A stretch of 64,000 bases of DNA from Tardiphaga sp. vice304 (GCF_007018905.1 NZ_CP041402.1:5444001-5508000); one strand, 5' to 3'; positions 52,952 to 62,240 are shown, counted from the first letter of the stretch. The notes: generated by a model not told the origin, from the sequence alone. Program-made: numbers and translations.

Positions 52952-53776
52952 CTATTCGCCGCCAGATACCAGCGAACCGGCGCGGCGGGCGCTGCGCAGC
53001 AGCCCAAGAAAACTCGCAAATGATGCGATAAACAGCACGGCGTTGATCGCCAGCGCGGTGACCATCAGGTCGGTGCGGAACGTGTGATCGAACAACAGCG
53101 CGCGCATGCCCTCGAACACATAGGTCGGCGGCAGCGTCCAGGCGACATATTGCAGCCAAGTGGGCAGCACCGACACGGGATAGTACACACAGGCCAGCGG
53201 CATCAGCCCGAACATCAGCGTCCAGACGATGCTCTCCGCACCCAGCCCGTTGCGCAACACCAGGCCGGACACGAAAATGCCGACCGACCACGAGGTAAAG
53301 ATCAGGTTGCAGAAGAAGGCGATCAGCGGCAGGCCGAGCGCAAACAGGTTGAACTGGAAGAACACCACCGCGAGGATGATCATCGGGATCACGCCGATCG
53401 CCAGCCGGACCAGGCTCATGATCATCAGCGAGATCAGGAATTCGATCGGCTTCAGCGGGCTCATCATCAGGTTGCCGAGATTGCGCGCCCACATTTCCTC
53501 GAGGAAGGAGATAGAAAAGCCGAGCTGGCCGCGGAACAGGATGTCCCACAGGATCACGGCGCCGATCAGCGTGCCGCCAGCCTGCGCGAAGAAGCCGGCA
53601 TTCTGCGAGATGTAGTTCTGCAGGAACCCCCAGGTGACGATCTGCAGCGCCGGCCAGTAGATCAGCTCCAGCATTCGCGGCCAGGACGACACCAGCAGGT
53701 ACCAATAGCGCAGCACCATCGCGTTGATGCGGTGCAAGGCGATGCCGCGGAACTCGCGGTGATCCAGCAGGCTCAT
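52952..53776 (-). CDS. ABC-2 type transporter permease
   Basis: A 274-residue inner-membrane subunit with six predicted membrane helices, family ABC2_membrane. It has an amphipathic N-terminus (IALHRINAMVLRYWYLLVSSWPRMLELIYWP), LEEMWARNLGNLMMSPLKPIEFL in the cytoplasmic loop, and LACVYYPVSVLPTWLQYVAWTLPPTYVFEGMRALL, which is the diagnostic ABC-2 export signature. Its ATG overlaps the ATPase stop by four bases. The pair forms an exporter; the cargo (polysaccharide, drug or lipid) is unknown. Confidence 0.92.
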   Translation of the reverse strand: MSLLDHREFRGIALHRINAMVLRYWYLLVSSWPRMLELIYWPALQIVTWGFLQNYISQNAGFFAQAGGTLIGAVILWDILFRGQLGFSISFLEEMWARNLGNLMMSPLKPIEFLISLMIMSLVRLAIGVIPMIILAVVFFQFNLFALGLPLIAFFCNLIFTSWSVGIFVSGLVLRNGLGAESIVWTLMFGLMPLACVYYPVSVLPTWLQYVAWTLPPTYVFEGMRALLFDHTFRTDLMVTALAINAVLFIASFASFLGLLRSARRAGSLVSGGE

Positions 53777-54558
53777 GACACGCGCTCCCGGCCGCGGGCG
53801 ACGTCGAGGAACACCTCTTCCAGCGTCGTCCGGTTATAACGGACCAGGATGTTGGCCGGACTGTCGTCGTCCTCGACGCGCCCGGTCTTCATGATGATGA
53901 CGCGGTCGCACAATCGCTCGACCTCCAGCATGTTGTGCGACGCCAACAGGATGGTGGCGTTGTGCGTCCGGCGATAGGTCTCCAGATGCTGGCGAATCCA
54001 GTCCGCGGTGTCGGGATCGAGCGAGGCGGTCGGCTCGTCGAGCAGCAGCAATTCCGGCTCGTTGATCAACGCCTTGGCCAATGCCACGCGGGTCTTCTGC
54101 CCGGCCGACAGCTTGCCGCTGGCGCGGTCGAGGAAGTCTGCGAGGTCGAGGTCCTCGGTGAGCTGCGCAATGCGGCCGCGCAGATCCGGCACCGCATAGA
54201 GCTTGCCGAACACCGTGAGGTTCTGCCGCACGGTAAGCCGCATCGGCATGTCGACGTAGGGGCTTTCGAAATTCATTCGGCCGAGCACCTCGGCGCTCTG
54301 CGCCGGCATCGCATGGCCGAGCACGGAGACGCGACCGGAGGTCGGCAGCACCAGGCCCATGATCATGGCGATGGTGGTGGTCTTGCCGGCGCCGTTGCCG
54401 CCGAGCAGCCCGGTGATCGAGCCGCGCGCGATCGCGAACGACACGTCGTCGACCGCACGCGTCGTCTTGTAGAGTTTGACGAGCCGATCGACGGCGATCG
54501 CCGCGCCGGAGGACGGGCTGATCGCGGGGTCGGCGCGCAAGGCGGGTTCACTGGTCAT
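53773..54558 (-). CDS. ABC transporter ATP-binding protein
   Basis: A 261-residue nucleotide-binding subunit of the ABC-2 exporter. Walker A is GLLGGNGAGKTTTIAMI, the Q-loop region is LGRMNFESPYVDMPMRL, the signature motif is KLSAGQKTRVALAKAL and Walker B is LLLLDEPTASLDPD, followed by the H-loop His in ILLASHNMLEVERL. It is translationally coupled to the permease downstream. Gene order and sequence resemble drug or lipid-type DrrA/NatA exporters, but the substrate is not evident. Confidence 0.94.
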   Translation of the reverse strand: MTSEPALRADPAISPSSGAAIAVDRLVKLYKTTRAVDDVSFAIARGSITGLLGGNGAGKTTTIAMIMGLVLPTSGRVSVLGHAMPAQSAEVLGRMNFESPYVDMPMRLTVRQNLTVFGKLYAVPDLRGRIAQLTEDLDLADFLDRASGKLSAGQKTRVALAKALINEPELLLLDEPTASLDPDTADWIRQHLETYRRTHNATILLASHNMLEVERLCDRVIIMKTGRVEDDDSPANILVRYNRTTLEEVFLDVARGRERVS

Positions 54559-54665
54559 ATCTGCCGTCCTAGCGGGATCGCAGCCGGATAGGCAAGCCCT
54601 GCCTGCAACTTGTCGCAGGCATTGCCGGTTTGTGATCGGACCGCCGGCCGTCTAATGTCGCCCGC

Positions 54666-55979
54666 ATGACCGATGTCGCGCCGTCCGATTTCCGCCATCC
54701 GCGCCGCTATGTGCGGCTCGACACCATTCTGCGGCTGCGCTGGCTGGCGGTGCTGGGACAGCTCGCCGCCATCTTCATCGTAGCCCAAGGGCTCGACTTC
54801 GAAGTCCCGGTGCTGCCCTGTCTCACCGTGATCGGCCTGTCGGCCGGGCTCAATCTGGTGTTGCAGATCGTGTTCAACCCGATGCAGCGACTGGAGCCGC
54901 GCTGGGCGGCAGCCCTGCTGGCGCTGAACATTGCCGAGCTGGCGGCGCTGTTATACTTCACCGGCGGGCTGCAGAATCCGTTTTCATTCATGTTCCTGGC
55001 ACCGGTGCTGATCTCGGCCACCGCACTGCCGACGCGGCTGACCATATCGCTCGGCGTACTGGCCGCGATCTGCGCCACGGCGCTGACCTTTTTCCATCTG
55101 CCGCTGCCGTGGGACGCCAGCGAGCCATTGGTGCTGCCGCAGATCTACATGCTGGGCGTCTGGCTCTCGATCCTCACCGCGATCGGCGTCACCAGCCTTT
55201 ACGCCTTCCAGGTTACCGAAGAAGCCCGCAAGCTGTCCGATGCGCTGGCCGCCACCGAACTGGTGCTGACCAGGGAGCAGCATCTGACCCAGATCGACGG
55301 CCTTGCCGCAGCCGCCGCGCATGAATTGGGGACGCCGCTCTCGACCATCTTCCTGATCTCACGCGAGCTGGAAAAGAACGTGGGCAACACGCCGGAATTG
55401 GCCGAGGACCTTAAGACGCTGCGCGAGCAGGCGCAGCGCTGCCGCGAAATTCTCTCCAAGATCACGCAGCTCAATTCCGCCGGGGCACCGTTCGACCGGA
55501 TGCAGCTATCGACGCTCATCGAGGAAGCGGTGGCGCCGCACCGCGATTTCGGCATCGCGATCAAGGTCCGTATTGCGGTCGCCACCGCGTCGGAGCCGAC
55601 ATCGATGCGCAACCCGGCGATTCTCTACGGCGTCGGCAACCTTTTGGAAAACGCCGTCGATTTCGCCCGCGAGCGGGTCGAGGTCAATGCGTGGTGGAAT
55701 GCCGACAGCGTCGCGATCTCGATCTCCGACGACGGGCCGGGCATTCCGCCGGACCTATTGAAGCGGATCGGCGAGCCCTATCTGTCGCGGCGGCGCGGCG
55801 ATGACGGCGGCGAACGCGGCGGGCTCGGGCTCGGCGTTTTCATCGCCCGCACGTTGCTGGAGCGTACCGGGGCCAAGGTGTCGTTCAGCAACCGCGTATT
55901 CCCGGATCATGGCGCCGTGGTGCAGATCGCCTGGCCGCGCGACAGTTTCGAGACCGCCGAACGCGCCTTCGACGACTGA
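54666..55979 (+). CDS. RegB/PrrB-type redox sensor histidine kinase
   Basis: A 437-residue membrane kinase with about six N-terminal helices. Diagnostic features are the quinone-binding-type sequence TGGLQNPFSFMFLAPV (about residues 99-114), the phospho-acceptor His in AAAAHELGTPLSTIF, and REQAQRCREILSKI with the Cys that in RegB senses redox state. The HATPase has NLLENAVDFARERV, SDDGPGIPPDLL and GGLGLGVFIARTLL. RegB/PrrB/RegS control energy metabolism (nitrogen and carbon fixation, respiration) with the regulator RegA/RegR. The cognate regulator gene is not adjacent, which is unusual. It is divergent from the ABC exporter. Confidence 0.93.
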   Translation: MTDVAPSDFRHPRRYVRLDTILRLRWLAVLGQLAAIFIVAQGLDFEVPVLPCLTVIGLSAGLNLVLQIVFNPMQRLEPRWAAALLALNIAELAALLYFTGGLQNPFSFMFLAPVLISATALPTRLTISLGVLAAICATALTFFHLPLPWDASEPLVLPQIYMLGVWLSILTAIGVTSLYAFQVTEEARKLSDALAATELVLTREQHLTQIDGLAAAAAHELGTPLSTIFLISRELEKNVGNTPELAEDLKTLREQAQRCREILSKITQLNSAGAPFDRMQLSTLIEEAVAPHRDFGIAIKVRIAVATASEPTSMRNPAILYGVGNLLENAVDFARERVEVNAWWNADSVAISISDDGPGIPPDLLKRIGEPYLSRRRGDDGGERGGLGLGVFIARTLLERTGAKVSFSNRVFPDHGAVVQIAWPRDSFETAERAFDD

Positions 55980-55992
55980 GCGCCGGGAGATG

Positions 55993-57207
55993 TTACACCG
56001 GCCGCCGTTTGGCAAAGCCGCTCCAGGCCAACACGATCAGGCCGAACACCACCGGCGGAAATACCGCGGCGTTGACGGTGGCCCAGCCATAATTGGCCAG
56101 CAATTCACCGGACGAGAACGAACCCACCGCCATCACGCCGAACACCAGGAAGTCGTTGAACGCCTGCACTTTGGTGCGCTCCGACGGCCGGTGGGTTTCC
56201 ATCACCAGCGCGGAGGCGCCGACGAAGCCGAAATTCCAGCCAACGCTGAGCACGACGAGGCCGACCCAGAAGTGCATCGCGCTGGTGCCCGACAGGCCGA
56301 TCACCGCCGCAACGGCTTCCATCAACAGACCGACCACCACGATACGCGACGCTCCGAACCAGGCGATCAGTGTGCCTGTGAAAAAGCTCGGCAGATACAT
56401 CGCCACGATATGCCACTGGATGCCGAAATTGGAATCGCTGAGGCTGAGGCCGCAGATCTTCATCGCCAGCGGCGCCGAGGTCATCACTAGGTTCATCATC
56501 GCGGTCGACACCACGCCGCAAATGGCGGCGACGATGAAGCGCGGTTGCCGGACGATGTCGAGCAGCGGCCGTCCGCCGCGCAACTCGGAGGCGGCCGGCT
56601 TCGGCGCATCGACCGTGGCCAGTACGGCCATGGCGACCAGCGCGATGGCGGCCTGAACACAGAAGCTGAAGGCAAACAGGTAAGGCTGCCAGACATCCAT
56701 CGTCCACTGCAGCAGTTGCGGGCCGAGCACGCCGGCGAACACGCCGCCGGCCAGCACCCACGACAAGGCCTTCGGCCGATAGCTCGCACTGGCACCATCG
56801 GCGGCGGCAAAGCGATAGGCGTGCGCCGCCGCGCCGTAGAAGCCGCCGAACAAATTGGCGATGCAGAACAGCGCGAACGAGCCCTGCAGAATCGCCAGCG
56901 CGCCGAGCCCGCCGCATATCACGCCGCAGCCCGAGCCGATCAGGAAGGCGACGCGGCGGCCATAGGCGCGCGAGAGGGCGCCGACCGGCAGCGTGCCGCA
57001 GGCCAAGCCTGCGACATAGACCGAGATCGGCAAGGTGGCGAGCGACAGGCGCGGCGCCAGCATGGCGCCGACGATCGCGCCGGTGGCAAAAATGACCGCC
57101 GCATTGGCGCCAGCCAGCGCCTGCGCGACCGCGAGCTTGCGCACATTGGCCAGCGCCCGGGTATCGCCGGACGATGGGGCGGATATGGAGCTGGTTCTCA
57201 TCGGCAT
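55993..57207 (-). CDS. MFS transporter (tandem paralogue 1)
   Basis: A 404-residue permease with about twelve membrane helices. Landmarks: KLAVAQALAGANAAVIFATGAIVGAML, LACGTLPVGALSRAYGRRVAFL (the loop 2-3 motif), SLSDSNFGIQWHIVAMYLPSFF and ALVMETHRPSERTKVQAFND. ATG 57207 is one of two neighbouring starts (the other is 57201). Its stop is 13 bp from the stop of the convergent RegB-like gene. It is closely related over its whole length to the next gene upstream, so the two arose by tandem duplication. The substrate is unknown. Confidence 0.88.
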   Translation of the reverse strand: MPMRTSSISAPSSGDTRALANVRKLAVAQALAGANAAVIFATGAIVGAMLAPRLSLATLPISVYVAGLACGTLPVGALSRAYGRRVAFLIGSGCGVICGGLGALAILQGSFALFCIANLFGGFYGAAAHAYRFAAADGASASYRPKALSWVLAGGVFAGVLGPQLLQWTMDVWQPYLFAFSFCVQAAIALVAMAVLATVDAPKPAASELRGGRPLLDIVRQPRFIVAAICGVVSTAMMNLVMTSAPLAMKICGLSLSDSNFGIQWHIVAMYLPSFFTGTLIAWFGASRIVVVGLLMEAVAAVIGLSGTSAMHFWVGLVVLSVGWNFGFVGASALVMETHRPSERTKVQAFNDFLVFGVMAVGSFSSGELLANYGWATVNAAVFPPVVFGLIVLAWSGFAKRRPV

Positions 57208-57392
57208 TCGCGCCCGGGCCTCGACCAGGTTGATCCGGCCTGCAGGCGCGCGGCAGGAGACGCGACCGCCCGCGCATCGCGCGCCGACGCCTGCACGCCA
57301 GACGCCGCCGACGGTTACGGACCGACGGGCAATATGCGGCGATCGGCGATCGCCACCATGACATCGATCAATGTCGGCCGATGGCCGGCTGA

Positions 57393-58628
57393 TCAGATCG
57401 CCGGGCCGGGCATCCCCGCACGCTGCGCAGCGCGCCGCCGGACAAAGCCGGTCAGCGCCAGCATCGCCAAGCCGAGGAGGACCGGCGGAAACACCACGGC
57501 GTTGACCGTCGACCAGCCGAAGCTGGCCAGCAACTGGCCGGATGAGAACGATCCGGCTGCCATCACGCCGAACACCAGGAAGTCGTTGAACGCCTGAACC
57601 TTGTTGCGTTCCTGCGCACGATGAGTCTCCAGCACCAGCGCGGACGCGCCGATGAAGCCGAAATTCCAGCCGACGCCGAGCACGACCAGGCCGACCCAGA
57701 AATGCATCGCCGTGACGCCGGACAGGCCGATCACCGCCGCGATGGCTTCGAGCACCAGGCCTGCGGCGACAACGCGCGAAGCGCCGAAGCGAACAATCAG
57801 CGATCCCGTGAAGAAGCTCGGGCCGTACATCGCGACCACGTGCCACTGGATGCCGAAATTGGAATCGCTCAGGCTCAGCCCGCACATCTTCATCGCCAGC
57901 GGCGCCGAGGTCATCACCAGGTTCATCATCGAATAGGATACCACGCCGCAGATCGCCGCCGCGATGAAGCGCGGCTGCCGGGCGATCTCCAGCAACGGGC
58001 GGCCACCATGCAGATCGGCCGGCGCCGGCTTCGGCGCATCGACGGTGGAGAGCAGCGCCATGGCGATCAATGCGACCACCGCCTGCGCGGCGAAGCTGGC
58101 GGCAAACAGATATGGCGGCCAGATATCCATGGTCCACTGCACAAGCTGCGGACCCAGCACGCCGGCGAACACGCCGCCGGCCATCACCCAGGACACTGCC
58201 TTTGGCCGGTACGCCGCGCTGGCCCCGTCCGCGGCGGCAAACCGGTAGGACTGCGTGGCCGCGCCATAGAGCCCGCCAAAAAACGTGGCGCAGCAGAACA
58301 GCGCGAACGAGCCGGAGAGCAAAGCGAAGGCGCCGAGCAAGCCGCATAAGACGCCACAGCCGCCGCCGAGCAGGAAGGCGACGCGGCGGCCATGGCTGCG
58401 CGAGATCATGCCGACCGGTAGCGTGCCGCAGGCGAGGCCGACGACATAGACCGAGATCGGCACGGTGGCGAGCGCCACGCTGGGCGCCAGTGTCGCGCCG
58501 ACGATAGCGCCCGTGGCGAAGATCACCGCCGAATTGGCGCCGCCGAGTGCCTGCGCGACCGCCAGCTTTTTCACGTTGGAGCGTGCAAGGGCATCGCCGG
58601 AAAGGTCGGCAGCGGCAACGTCATTCAT
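57393..58628 (-). CDS. MFS transporter (tandem paralogue 2)
   Basis: A 411-residue permease sharing nearly all motifs with the copy at 55993: KLAVAQALGGANSAVIFATGAIVG, LACGTLPVGMISRSHGRRVAFLL, CGLSLSDSNFGIQWHVVAMYGPSFF, and ALVLETHRAQERNKVQAFNDFL. ATG 58628 (MNDVAAADL) is preferred; the preceding TTG would add four residues. The gap to the downstream copy is 185 bp with no gene, enough for a separate promoter. Retention of both copies suggests different substrates or regulation. Confidence 0.88.
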   Translation of the reverse strand: MNDVAAADLSGDALARSNVKKLAVAQALGGANSAVIFATGAIVGATLAPSVALATVPISVYVVGLACGTLPVGMISRSHGRRVAFLLGGGCGVLCGLLGAFALLSGSFALFCCATFFGGLYGAATQSYRFAAADGASAAYRPKAVSWVMAGGVFAGVLGPQLVQWTMDIWPPYLFAASFAAQAVVALIAMALLSTVDAPKPAPADLHGGRPLLEIARQPRFIAAAICGVVSYSMMNLVMTSAPLAMKMCGLSLSDSNFGIQWHVVAMYGPSFFTGSLIVRFGASRVVAAGLVLEAIAAVIGLSGVTAMHFWVGLVVLGVGWNFGFIGASALVLETHRAQERNKVQAFNDFLVFGVMAAGSFSSGQLLASFGWSTVNAVVFPPVLLGLAMLALTGFVRRRAAQRAGMPGPAI

Positions 58629-58748
58629 GAGCAATTCCAACCGGGCATGGCCCGGTCAAGTCCGTGCCTGTTACTCCAAGCGGGAACTATGGCCGCAGCC
58701 GGACCGCCGATCAACGTCCGCCGCTGCAGGCGCGCCATGCGCGGGGCG

Positions 58749-59426
58749 TCAGCCGGCGCGGCCGAATACCAGGATGAGATTGTTGGCCGGCATCGCGACG
58801 GTATTTTGCAGCGCCAGGCCGACGCCGGCAGCCACCTCTTCCAGATCCGCGACATCGCGCACGCCCCATTCCGGATTGCCGTTGCGCAGGCTGGTGTCGA
58901 ACACGGCATTGCTCACCGCGGTGTGCTGGCCGCCCTGCTTGAATGGGCCGTATAGGAACAGCAGCCCGTCCGGCTGCAGATATTTCGCGGCGCCGGCAAG
59001 CAGCCCTTCTGCGACATTCCACGGCGCGATGTGCACGACGTTGGCGCAGAAAACGGCCGAGAGCGGTCCCGGACCGGAGCCGTCCTGCATCTGCGGGCAC
59101 CACGCGGGATCGGTGAGATCGATTCGAACAGGCGCGCGGACGTTTCCGGCCTGCGCATGCATGCGCCAGGCGTCGATGCTTTTCAGATGCGCCTCGTTAA
59201 GGTCGCTCGGCCACCATGTAACGTCCGGGCTGCGCCGCGCGAACTCGACGACATGCTGGCCGGTGCCGCTGCCGACCTCGACGACGTCGCCCGCCGCGCG
59301 GTCGAGATACGGCGCCAGCGCCTGCCAGATCGCCTCGAAATTGCGGTGATACGCCGGCGCGTCCAGCCGGCCATCGGCTTCGACGCGGCGGCCGTCCTGG
59401 CCGAATTGCACCACATAGTCCGCCAT
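58749..59426 (-). CDS. DUF938 methyltransferase-like protein
   Basis: A 225-residue class I methyltransferase-fold protein of the DUF938 family. The SAM-binding loop is VVEVGSGTGQHVVEFARR (about residues 48-65), followed by WWPSDLNEAHLKSIDAWR, CANVVHIAPWNVAEGLLAGAAKYL, LLFLYGPFKQGGQHT and WGVRDVADLEEVAAGVGL, all characteristic. The substrate is unknown. ATG 59426 begins MADYVVQFGQDGRR and is the usual start. It is divergent from the exported aldolase-like gene. Confidence 0.9.
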   Translation of the reverse strand: MADYVVQFGQDGRRVEADGRLDAPAYHRNFEAIWQALAPYLDRAAGDVVEVGSGTGQHVVEFARRSPDVTWWPSDLNEAHLKSIDAWRMHAQAGNVRAPVRIDLTDPAWCPQMQDGSGPGPLSAVFCANVVHIAPWNVAEGLLAGAAKYLQPDGLLFLYGPFKQGGQHTAVSNAVFDTSLRNGNPEWGVRDVADLEEVAAGVGLALQNTVAMPANNLILVFGRAG

Positions 59427-59634
59427 GCCACATCCTCGCTGGATCGTCTTCGGAGCCTGTCTAGCAGCATTGCCGTTCGGCGAAAACGCATCGCTGCACA
59501 TGCCCGGGCCGCTTCGCCGTGGCGCATCTCGAAGGCGGCGTGGGAAGACCGGGGGCTGCGGTTGCCGGCTGACCGCGACGGTGTCAGTTTGCCGGAAAGG
59601 CGGGAATCAAACCGCCATCCGATGGAGACGCCCG

Positions 59635-60441
59635 ATGAGACTGCCCCGATTCGCCTTGTTTATGTTGCTGCTGACCGGGGGCATCTCGCCACTGCATGCG
59701 CAGACCGCGCCCGCTTCGGGCGGCCCGATCGATCCGGCCGCGATGCAGGATCTGGTGCTCGCCAATCGCGTCCTGACCGACCTCAATGTGATCGACGGCT
59801 TCGGCCACGTCAGCATGCGGCATCCCAGCAATCCGAACCGCTATCTGATGGGGCGCTCGGTGGCGCCGGCGCTGGTCGTCGCCGACGACATCCTCGAATA
59901 CGATCTCGATTCGAATCCCGTCGATGCCCGTGGCCGCAACAGCTTCCTCGAACGCTTCATTCACGGCGAAATCTACAAGGCCCGGCCGGACGTGATGGCC
60001 ATCGTCCATACCCATTCGCCCGGCGTCATTCCGTTCAGCGTCTCCGGCGTGCCGCTGCGGCCGGTGTTTCACCTCGGCGCCTTCCTGTCGCCCGGCGTCC
60101 CGGTGTTCGAGATCCGCGACACCGCGGGCCAGAGCAACATGCTGGTCAGCAACGCGCAGCTCGGCAAGGCACTGGCGGCGACACTCGGCGACCGCAACGT
60201 CGCGCTGATGCGCGGCCATGGCAGCGTCGTGGTCGCAGCGACCGTGCCGATGGCCGTGTTCCGGGCGCATTACAGCAACGTCAATGCGCAGCTGCAGATG
60301 CAGGCGATGTCGCTCGGCGGCCCGGTGACGTTCATGGAAGCCGAAGAGAGCCAGAAGACGCTCGGCGTGATCGAGCAGATCCACGGCCGCGCCTGGGACC
60401 TCTGGAAGCGCGCCGCGCTCGAGAAGATGCCGGGCAAATAG
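59635..60441 (+). CDS. exported class II aldolase/adducin-like protein
   Basis: A 268-residue protein whose first 23 residues form a signal peptide (RFALFMLLLTGGISPLHAQ, cleavage near HAQ-TAP), followed by an aldolase II fold. The metal-binding His are in VMAIVHTHSPGVIPFSV (HTH) and LMRGHGSVVVA, with an acidic residue in SFLERFIHGEIYKARPD, as in fuculose-phosphate aldolases. GGAG is 7 nt before ATG 59635. Most enzymes of this fold are cytoplasmic and act on phosphorylated sugars, so periplasmic export is odd and the reaction is unknown. Confidence 0.87.
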   Translation: MRLPRFALFMLLLTGGISPLHAQTAPASGGPIDPAAMQDLVLANRVLTDLNVIDGFGHVSMRHPSNPNRYLMGRSVAPALVVADDILEYDLDSNPVDARGRNSFLERFIHGEIYKARPDVMAIVHTHSPGVIPFSVSGVPLRPVFHLGAFLSPGVPVFEIRDTAGQSNMLVSNAQLGKALAATLGDRNVALMRGHGSVVVAATVPMAVFRAHYSNVNAQLQMQAMSLGGPVTFMEAEESQKTLGVIEQIHGRAWDLWKRAALEKMPGK

Positions 60442-60462
60442 CCGGCGCCGGGTCCGCGGCCG

Positions 60463-61542
60463 TCAGTGGACGCGGACCTCGATGTCGTCATAGCCCTTGA
60501 GGCGATAGACGATCACCGAGACCATCCAGCTCACCAGGAAGATCACGATGATGACATAGCCGAGCGCGCCGAAATTCTCGTTCAGCGCCTCGATGCCGGT
60601 CCAGAAGCTGCCGGTCAGATCCAGTTTGCGGCCGATCAGGCCGAGCGCCTCGACGCCGCCGATCAACAGCGCCACCATTACCGACACCAGCGTGATGGTC
60701 ATGTTGTAATACAGCTTGCGGATCGGCTTGATGTAGGCCCAGCCATAGGCCCGCACCATCAGCACCGCATCGGTGGTGTCGATCAGCGTCATGCCGGCCG
60801 TGAACAGCGCCGGAAACACCAGGATCGTCCACATCGACATGCCCTCGGCGCCCTGCGACGCCGCGATGCCGAGCAGCGCGATTTCCGTCGCAGTATCGAA
60901 GCCCAGGCCGAACAGGAAGCCGAGCGGGTACATGTGCCAGCTCTTGGTGATGATGCCGAACAGCGAGCGCAGCATCCGGCCGAGCAGGCCGCGCTGCGAC
61001 ATCAGGATGTTGAAGTCCTCCTCGATGAAGCGCTCTCCGCGCTTCACCGCCCGGAACAGCCGGAACACCGACACCAGGATCACGATATTCACCGCGGCGA
61101 CGGCGAGCAGGAAGAACGCCGAGACGCCGGTGCCGATCAGCCCGCCGATCTCCTTGAAGCCTGCGACCTGGGTCTGCAGGGTCGCCACAGCCAGCGCGAC
61201 GAAGATCGAGGCAATGACGACGACGCTGGAGTGCCCGAGCGAAAAGAACAGTCCGACTGACAAAGGCCGTTTGCCGGATTGCATCAGCTTGCGCGTCACA
61301 TTGTCGATCGCGGCAATATGGTCGGCATCGACGGCATGGCGCAGGCCGAACGTATAGGCGAGCACGGCGGTGCCAAGCAGAACCGGCTGATCCTGGAACG
61401 CGATCCATGCCCATAGCCAGGCCAGGATATTGGCCGGTATCAGGATGGCGTACATGGTGATGATGCGGCCGCGCTGATTATCCGGGCCATCGTCGAAAAG
61501 CTTGCTGAGCATGGGGGTGATGCAGTCCAGTTCCACGGACAT
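60463..61542 (-). CDS. NiCoT-family nickel/cobalt transporter (HoxN/NixA type)
   Basis: High-affinity Ni2+/Co2+ uptake permease, 359 residues, eight predicted helices. All family signatures are present: FGLRHAVDADHIAAIDNVTRK in helix II, GLFFSLGHSSVVV in helix III, LGFDTATEIALLGI and FTAGMTLIDTTDAVLM in helices V-VI. ATG 61542 (MSVELDCITP) follows a GAGAGA ribosome site; the frame is open to 61608. Nickel would serve urease or hydrogenase, cobalt B12; neither gene set is in the window. No riboswitch was recognised upstream. Confidence 0.94.
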   Translation of the reverse strand: MSVELDCITPMLSKLFDDGPDNQRGRIITMYAILIPANILAWLWAWIAFQDQPVLLGTAVLAYTFGLRHAVDADHIAAIDNVTRKLMQSGKRPLSVGLFFSLGHSSVVVIASIFVALAVATLQTQVAGFKEIGGLIGTGVSAFFLLAVAAVNIVILVSVFRLFRAVKRGERFIEEDFNILMSQRGLLGRMLRSLFGIITKSWHMYPLGFLFGLGFDTATEIALLGIAASQGAEGMSMWTILVFPALFTAGMTLIDTTDAVLMVRAYGWAYIKPIRKLYYNMTITLVSVMVALLIGGVEALGLIGRKLDLTGSFWTGIEALNENFGALGYVIIVIFLVSWMVSVIVYRLKGYDDIEVRVH

Positions 61543-61725
61543 TCTCTCAGGAAGGCGGATCGCGCGCAACGCACCATATCGGGCGGGAAAACGCCGCCTT
61601 TCCTGCACGCACTAAACCGGATGCCCCGTTTAATGACCCGGCGGGGTGCCTTTGCCGGCCGTTTCTGATAGGGTGGTGGCAGCAATAGCCGCAGCCTGCG
61701 TGGCGCGGCCCAATTTGAGGCAGTC

Positions 61726-61992
61726 ATGGATACCGAACCGGAACCGAAGACCCCCGCCGAAATGAAGGAAATCCGCCTCAGCCGCAAGCTGGCGCAGGAG
61801 ACCGAAGGCATCAAGGCAATGGCCGACATCGCCGCCGCCGATATCGCGATTCGCAAGCGCACCGAGACGCTGCGCGCCGAACGGCTGGCCCGCGAGGCCG
61901 AGGCGCTGGCCAATCCGGTCGAGCCGAAGCCGAAAGCCAAGGCCAAGAAGGCCGTCGTCAAAAAGGCCGTCGCCAAGAAGAAAGCCGTCTGA
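61726..61992 (+). CDS. small Lys/Ala-rich protein A, unknown function
   Basis: An 88-residue highly charged protein. An acidic/helical first half (AEMKEIRLSRKLAQETEGIK, then RKRTETLRAERLAREAEAL) is followed by a histone H1-like tail of Lys-Ala repeats (KAKAKKAVVKKAVAKKKAV). It overlaps the next gene by one base (TGATG). The shared RLAREA segment with that neighbour suggests a duplicated pair. Nucleic-acid binding through the basic tail is possible but untested. Confidence 0.7.
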   Translation: MDTEPEPKTPAEMKEIRLSRKLAQETEGIKAMADIAAADIAIRKRTETLRAERLAREAEALANPVEPKPKAKAKKAVVKKAVAKKKAV

Positions 61993-62240
61993 TGGCGCGG
62001 GAAGAAGACAAATCGGGCCGCGCCGAGCGCGACGCCGCGACCAAGGCCGTGACCGACAACATGGCCAAGCTGCGCGCGGCACGTCTGGCCCGCGAGGCGC
62101 TGGCGCCACCGGTCGTCGCCAAGGCAAAGAAGAAGGCTTCTGCCGGGGCCGCGACCAAGCCCGGTGCCAAGCCGAAAGAAAAAAGCCCGGCGCTGGCCGC
62201 CTGGCTGGCAGGCCAGCAGAGCGGCGGGCGCCGGACCTGA
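61992..62240 (+). CDS. small Lys/Ala-rich protein B, unknown function
   Basis: An 82-residue partner of the preceding gene, starting in its stop codon. A helical segment (NMAKLRAARLAREALAPPVV) precedes a basic low-complexity tail (AKAKKKASAGAATKPGAKPK) and a short C-terminal AALAAWLAGQQSGGRR. It resembles its neighbour in layout. No domain was recognised. Coupled translation implies that the two products act together or in a fixed ratio. Confidence 0.68.
   Translation: MAREEDKSGRAERDAATKAVTDNMAKLRAARLAREALAPPVVAKAKKKASAGAATKPGAKPKEKSPALAAWLAGQQSGGRRT

Noticed and set aside
55993..58347. A 784-codon open frame on the minus strand spanning both MFS genes
   Set aside because: Only its second half (from 57207) is the real MFS protein; the first half is an Arg-rich out-of-frame reading of the neighbouring paralogue. 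It is not a fusion protein.
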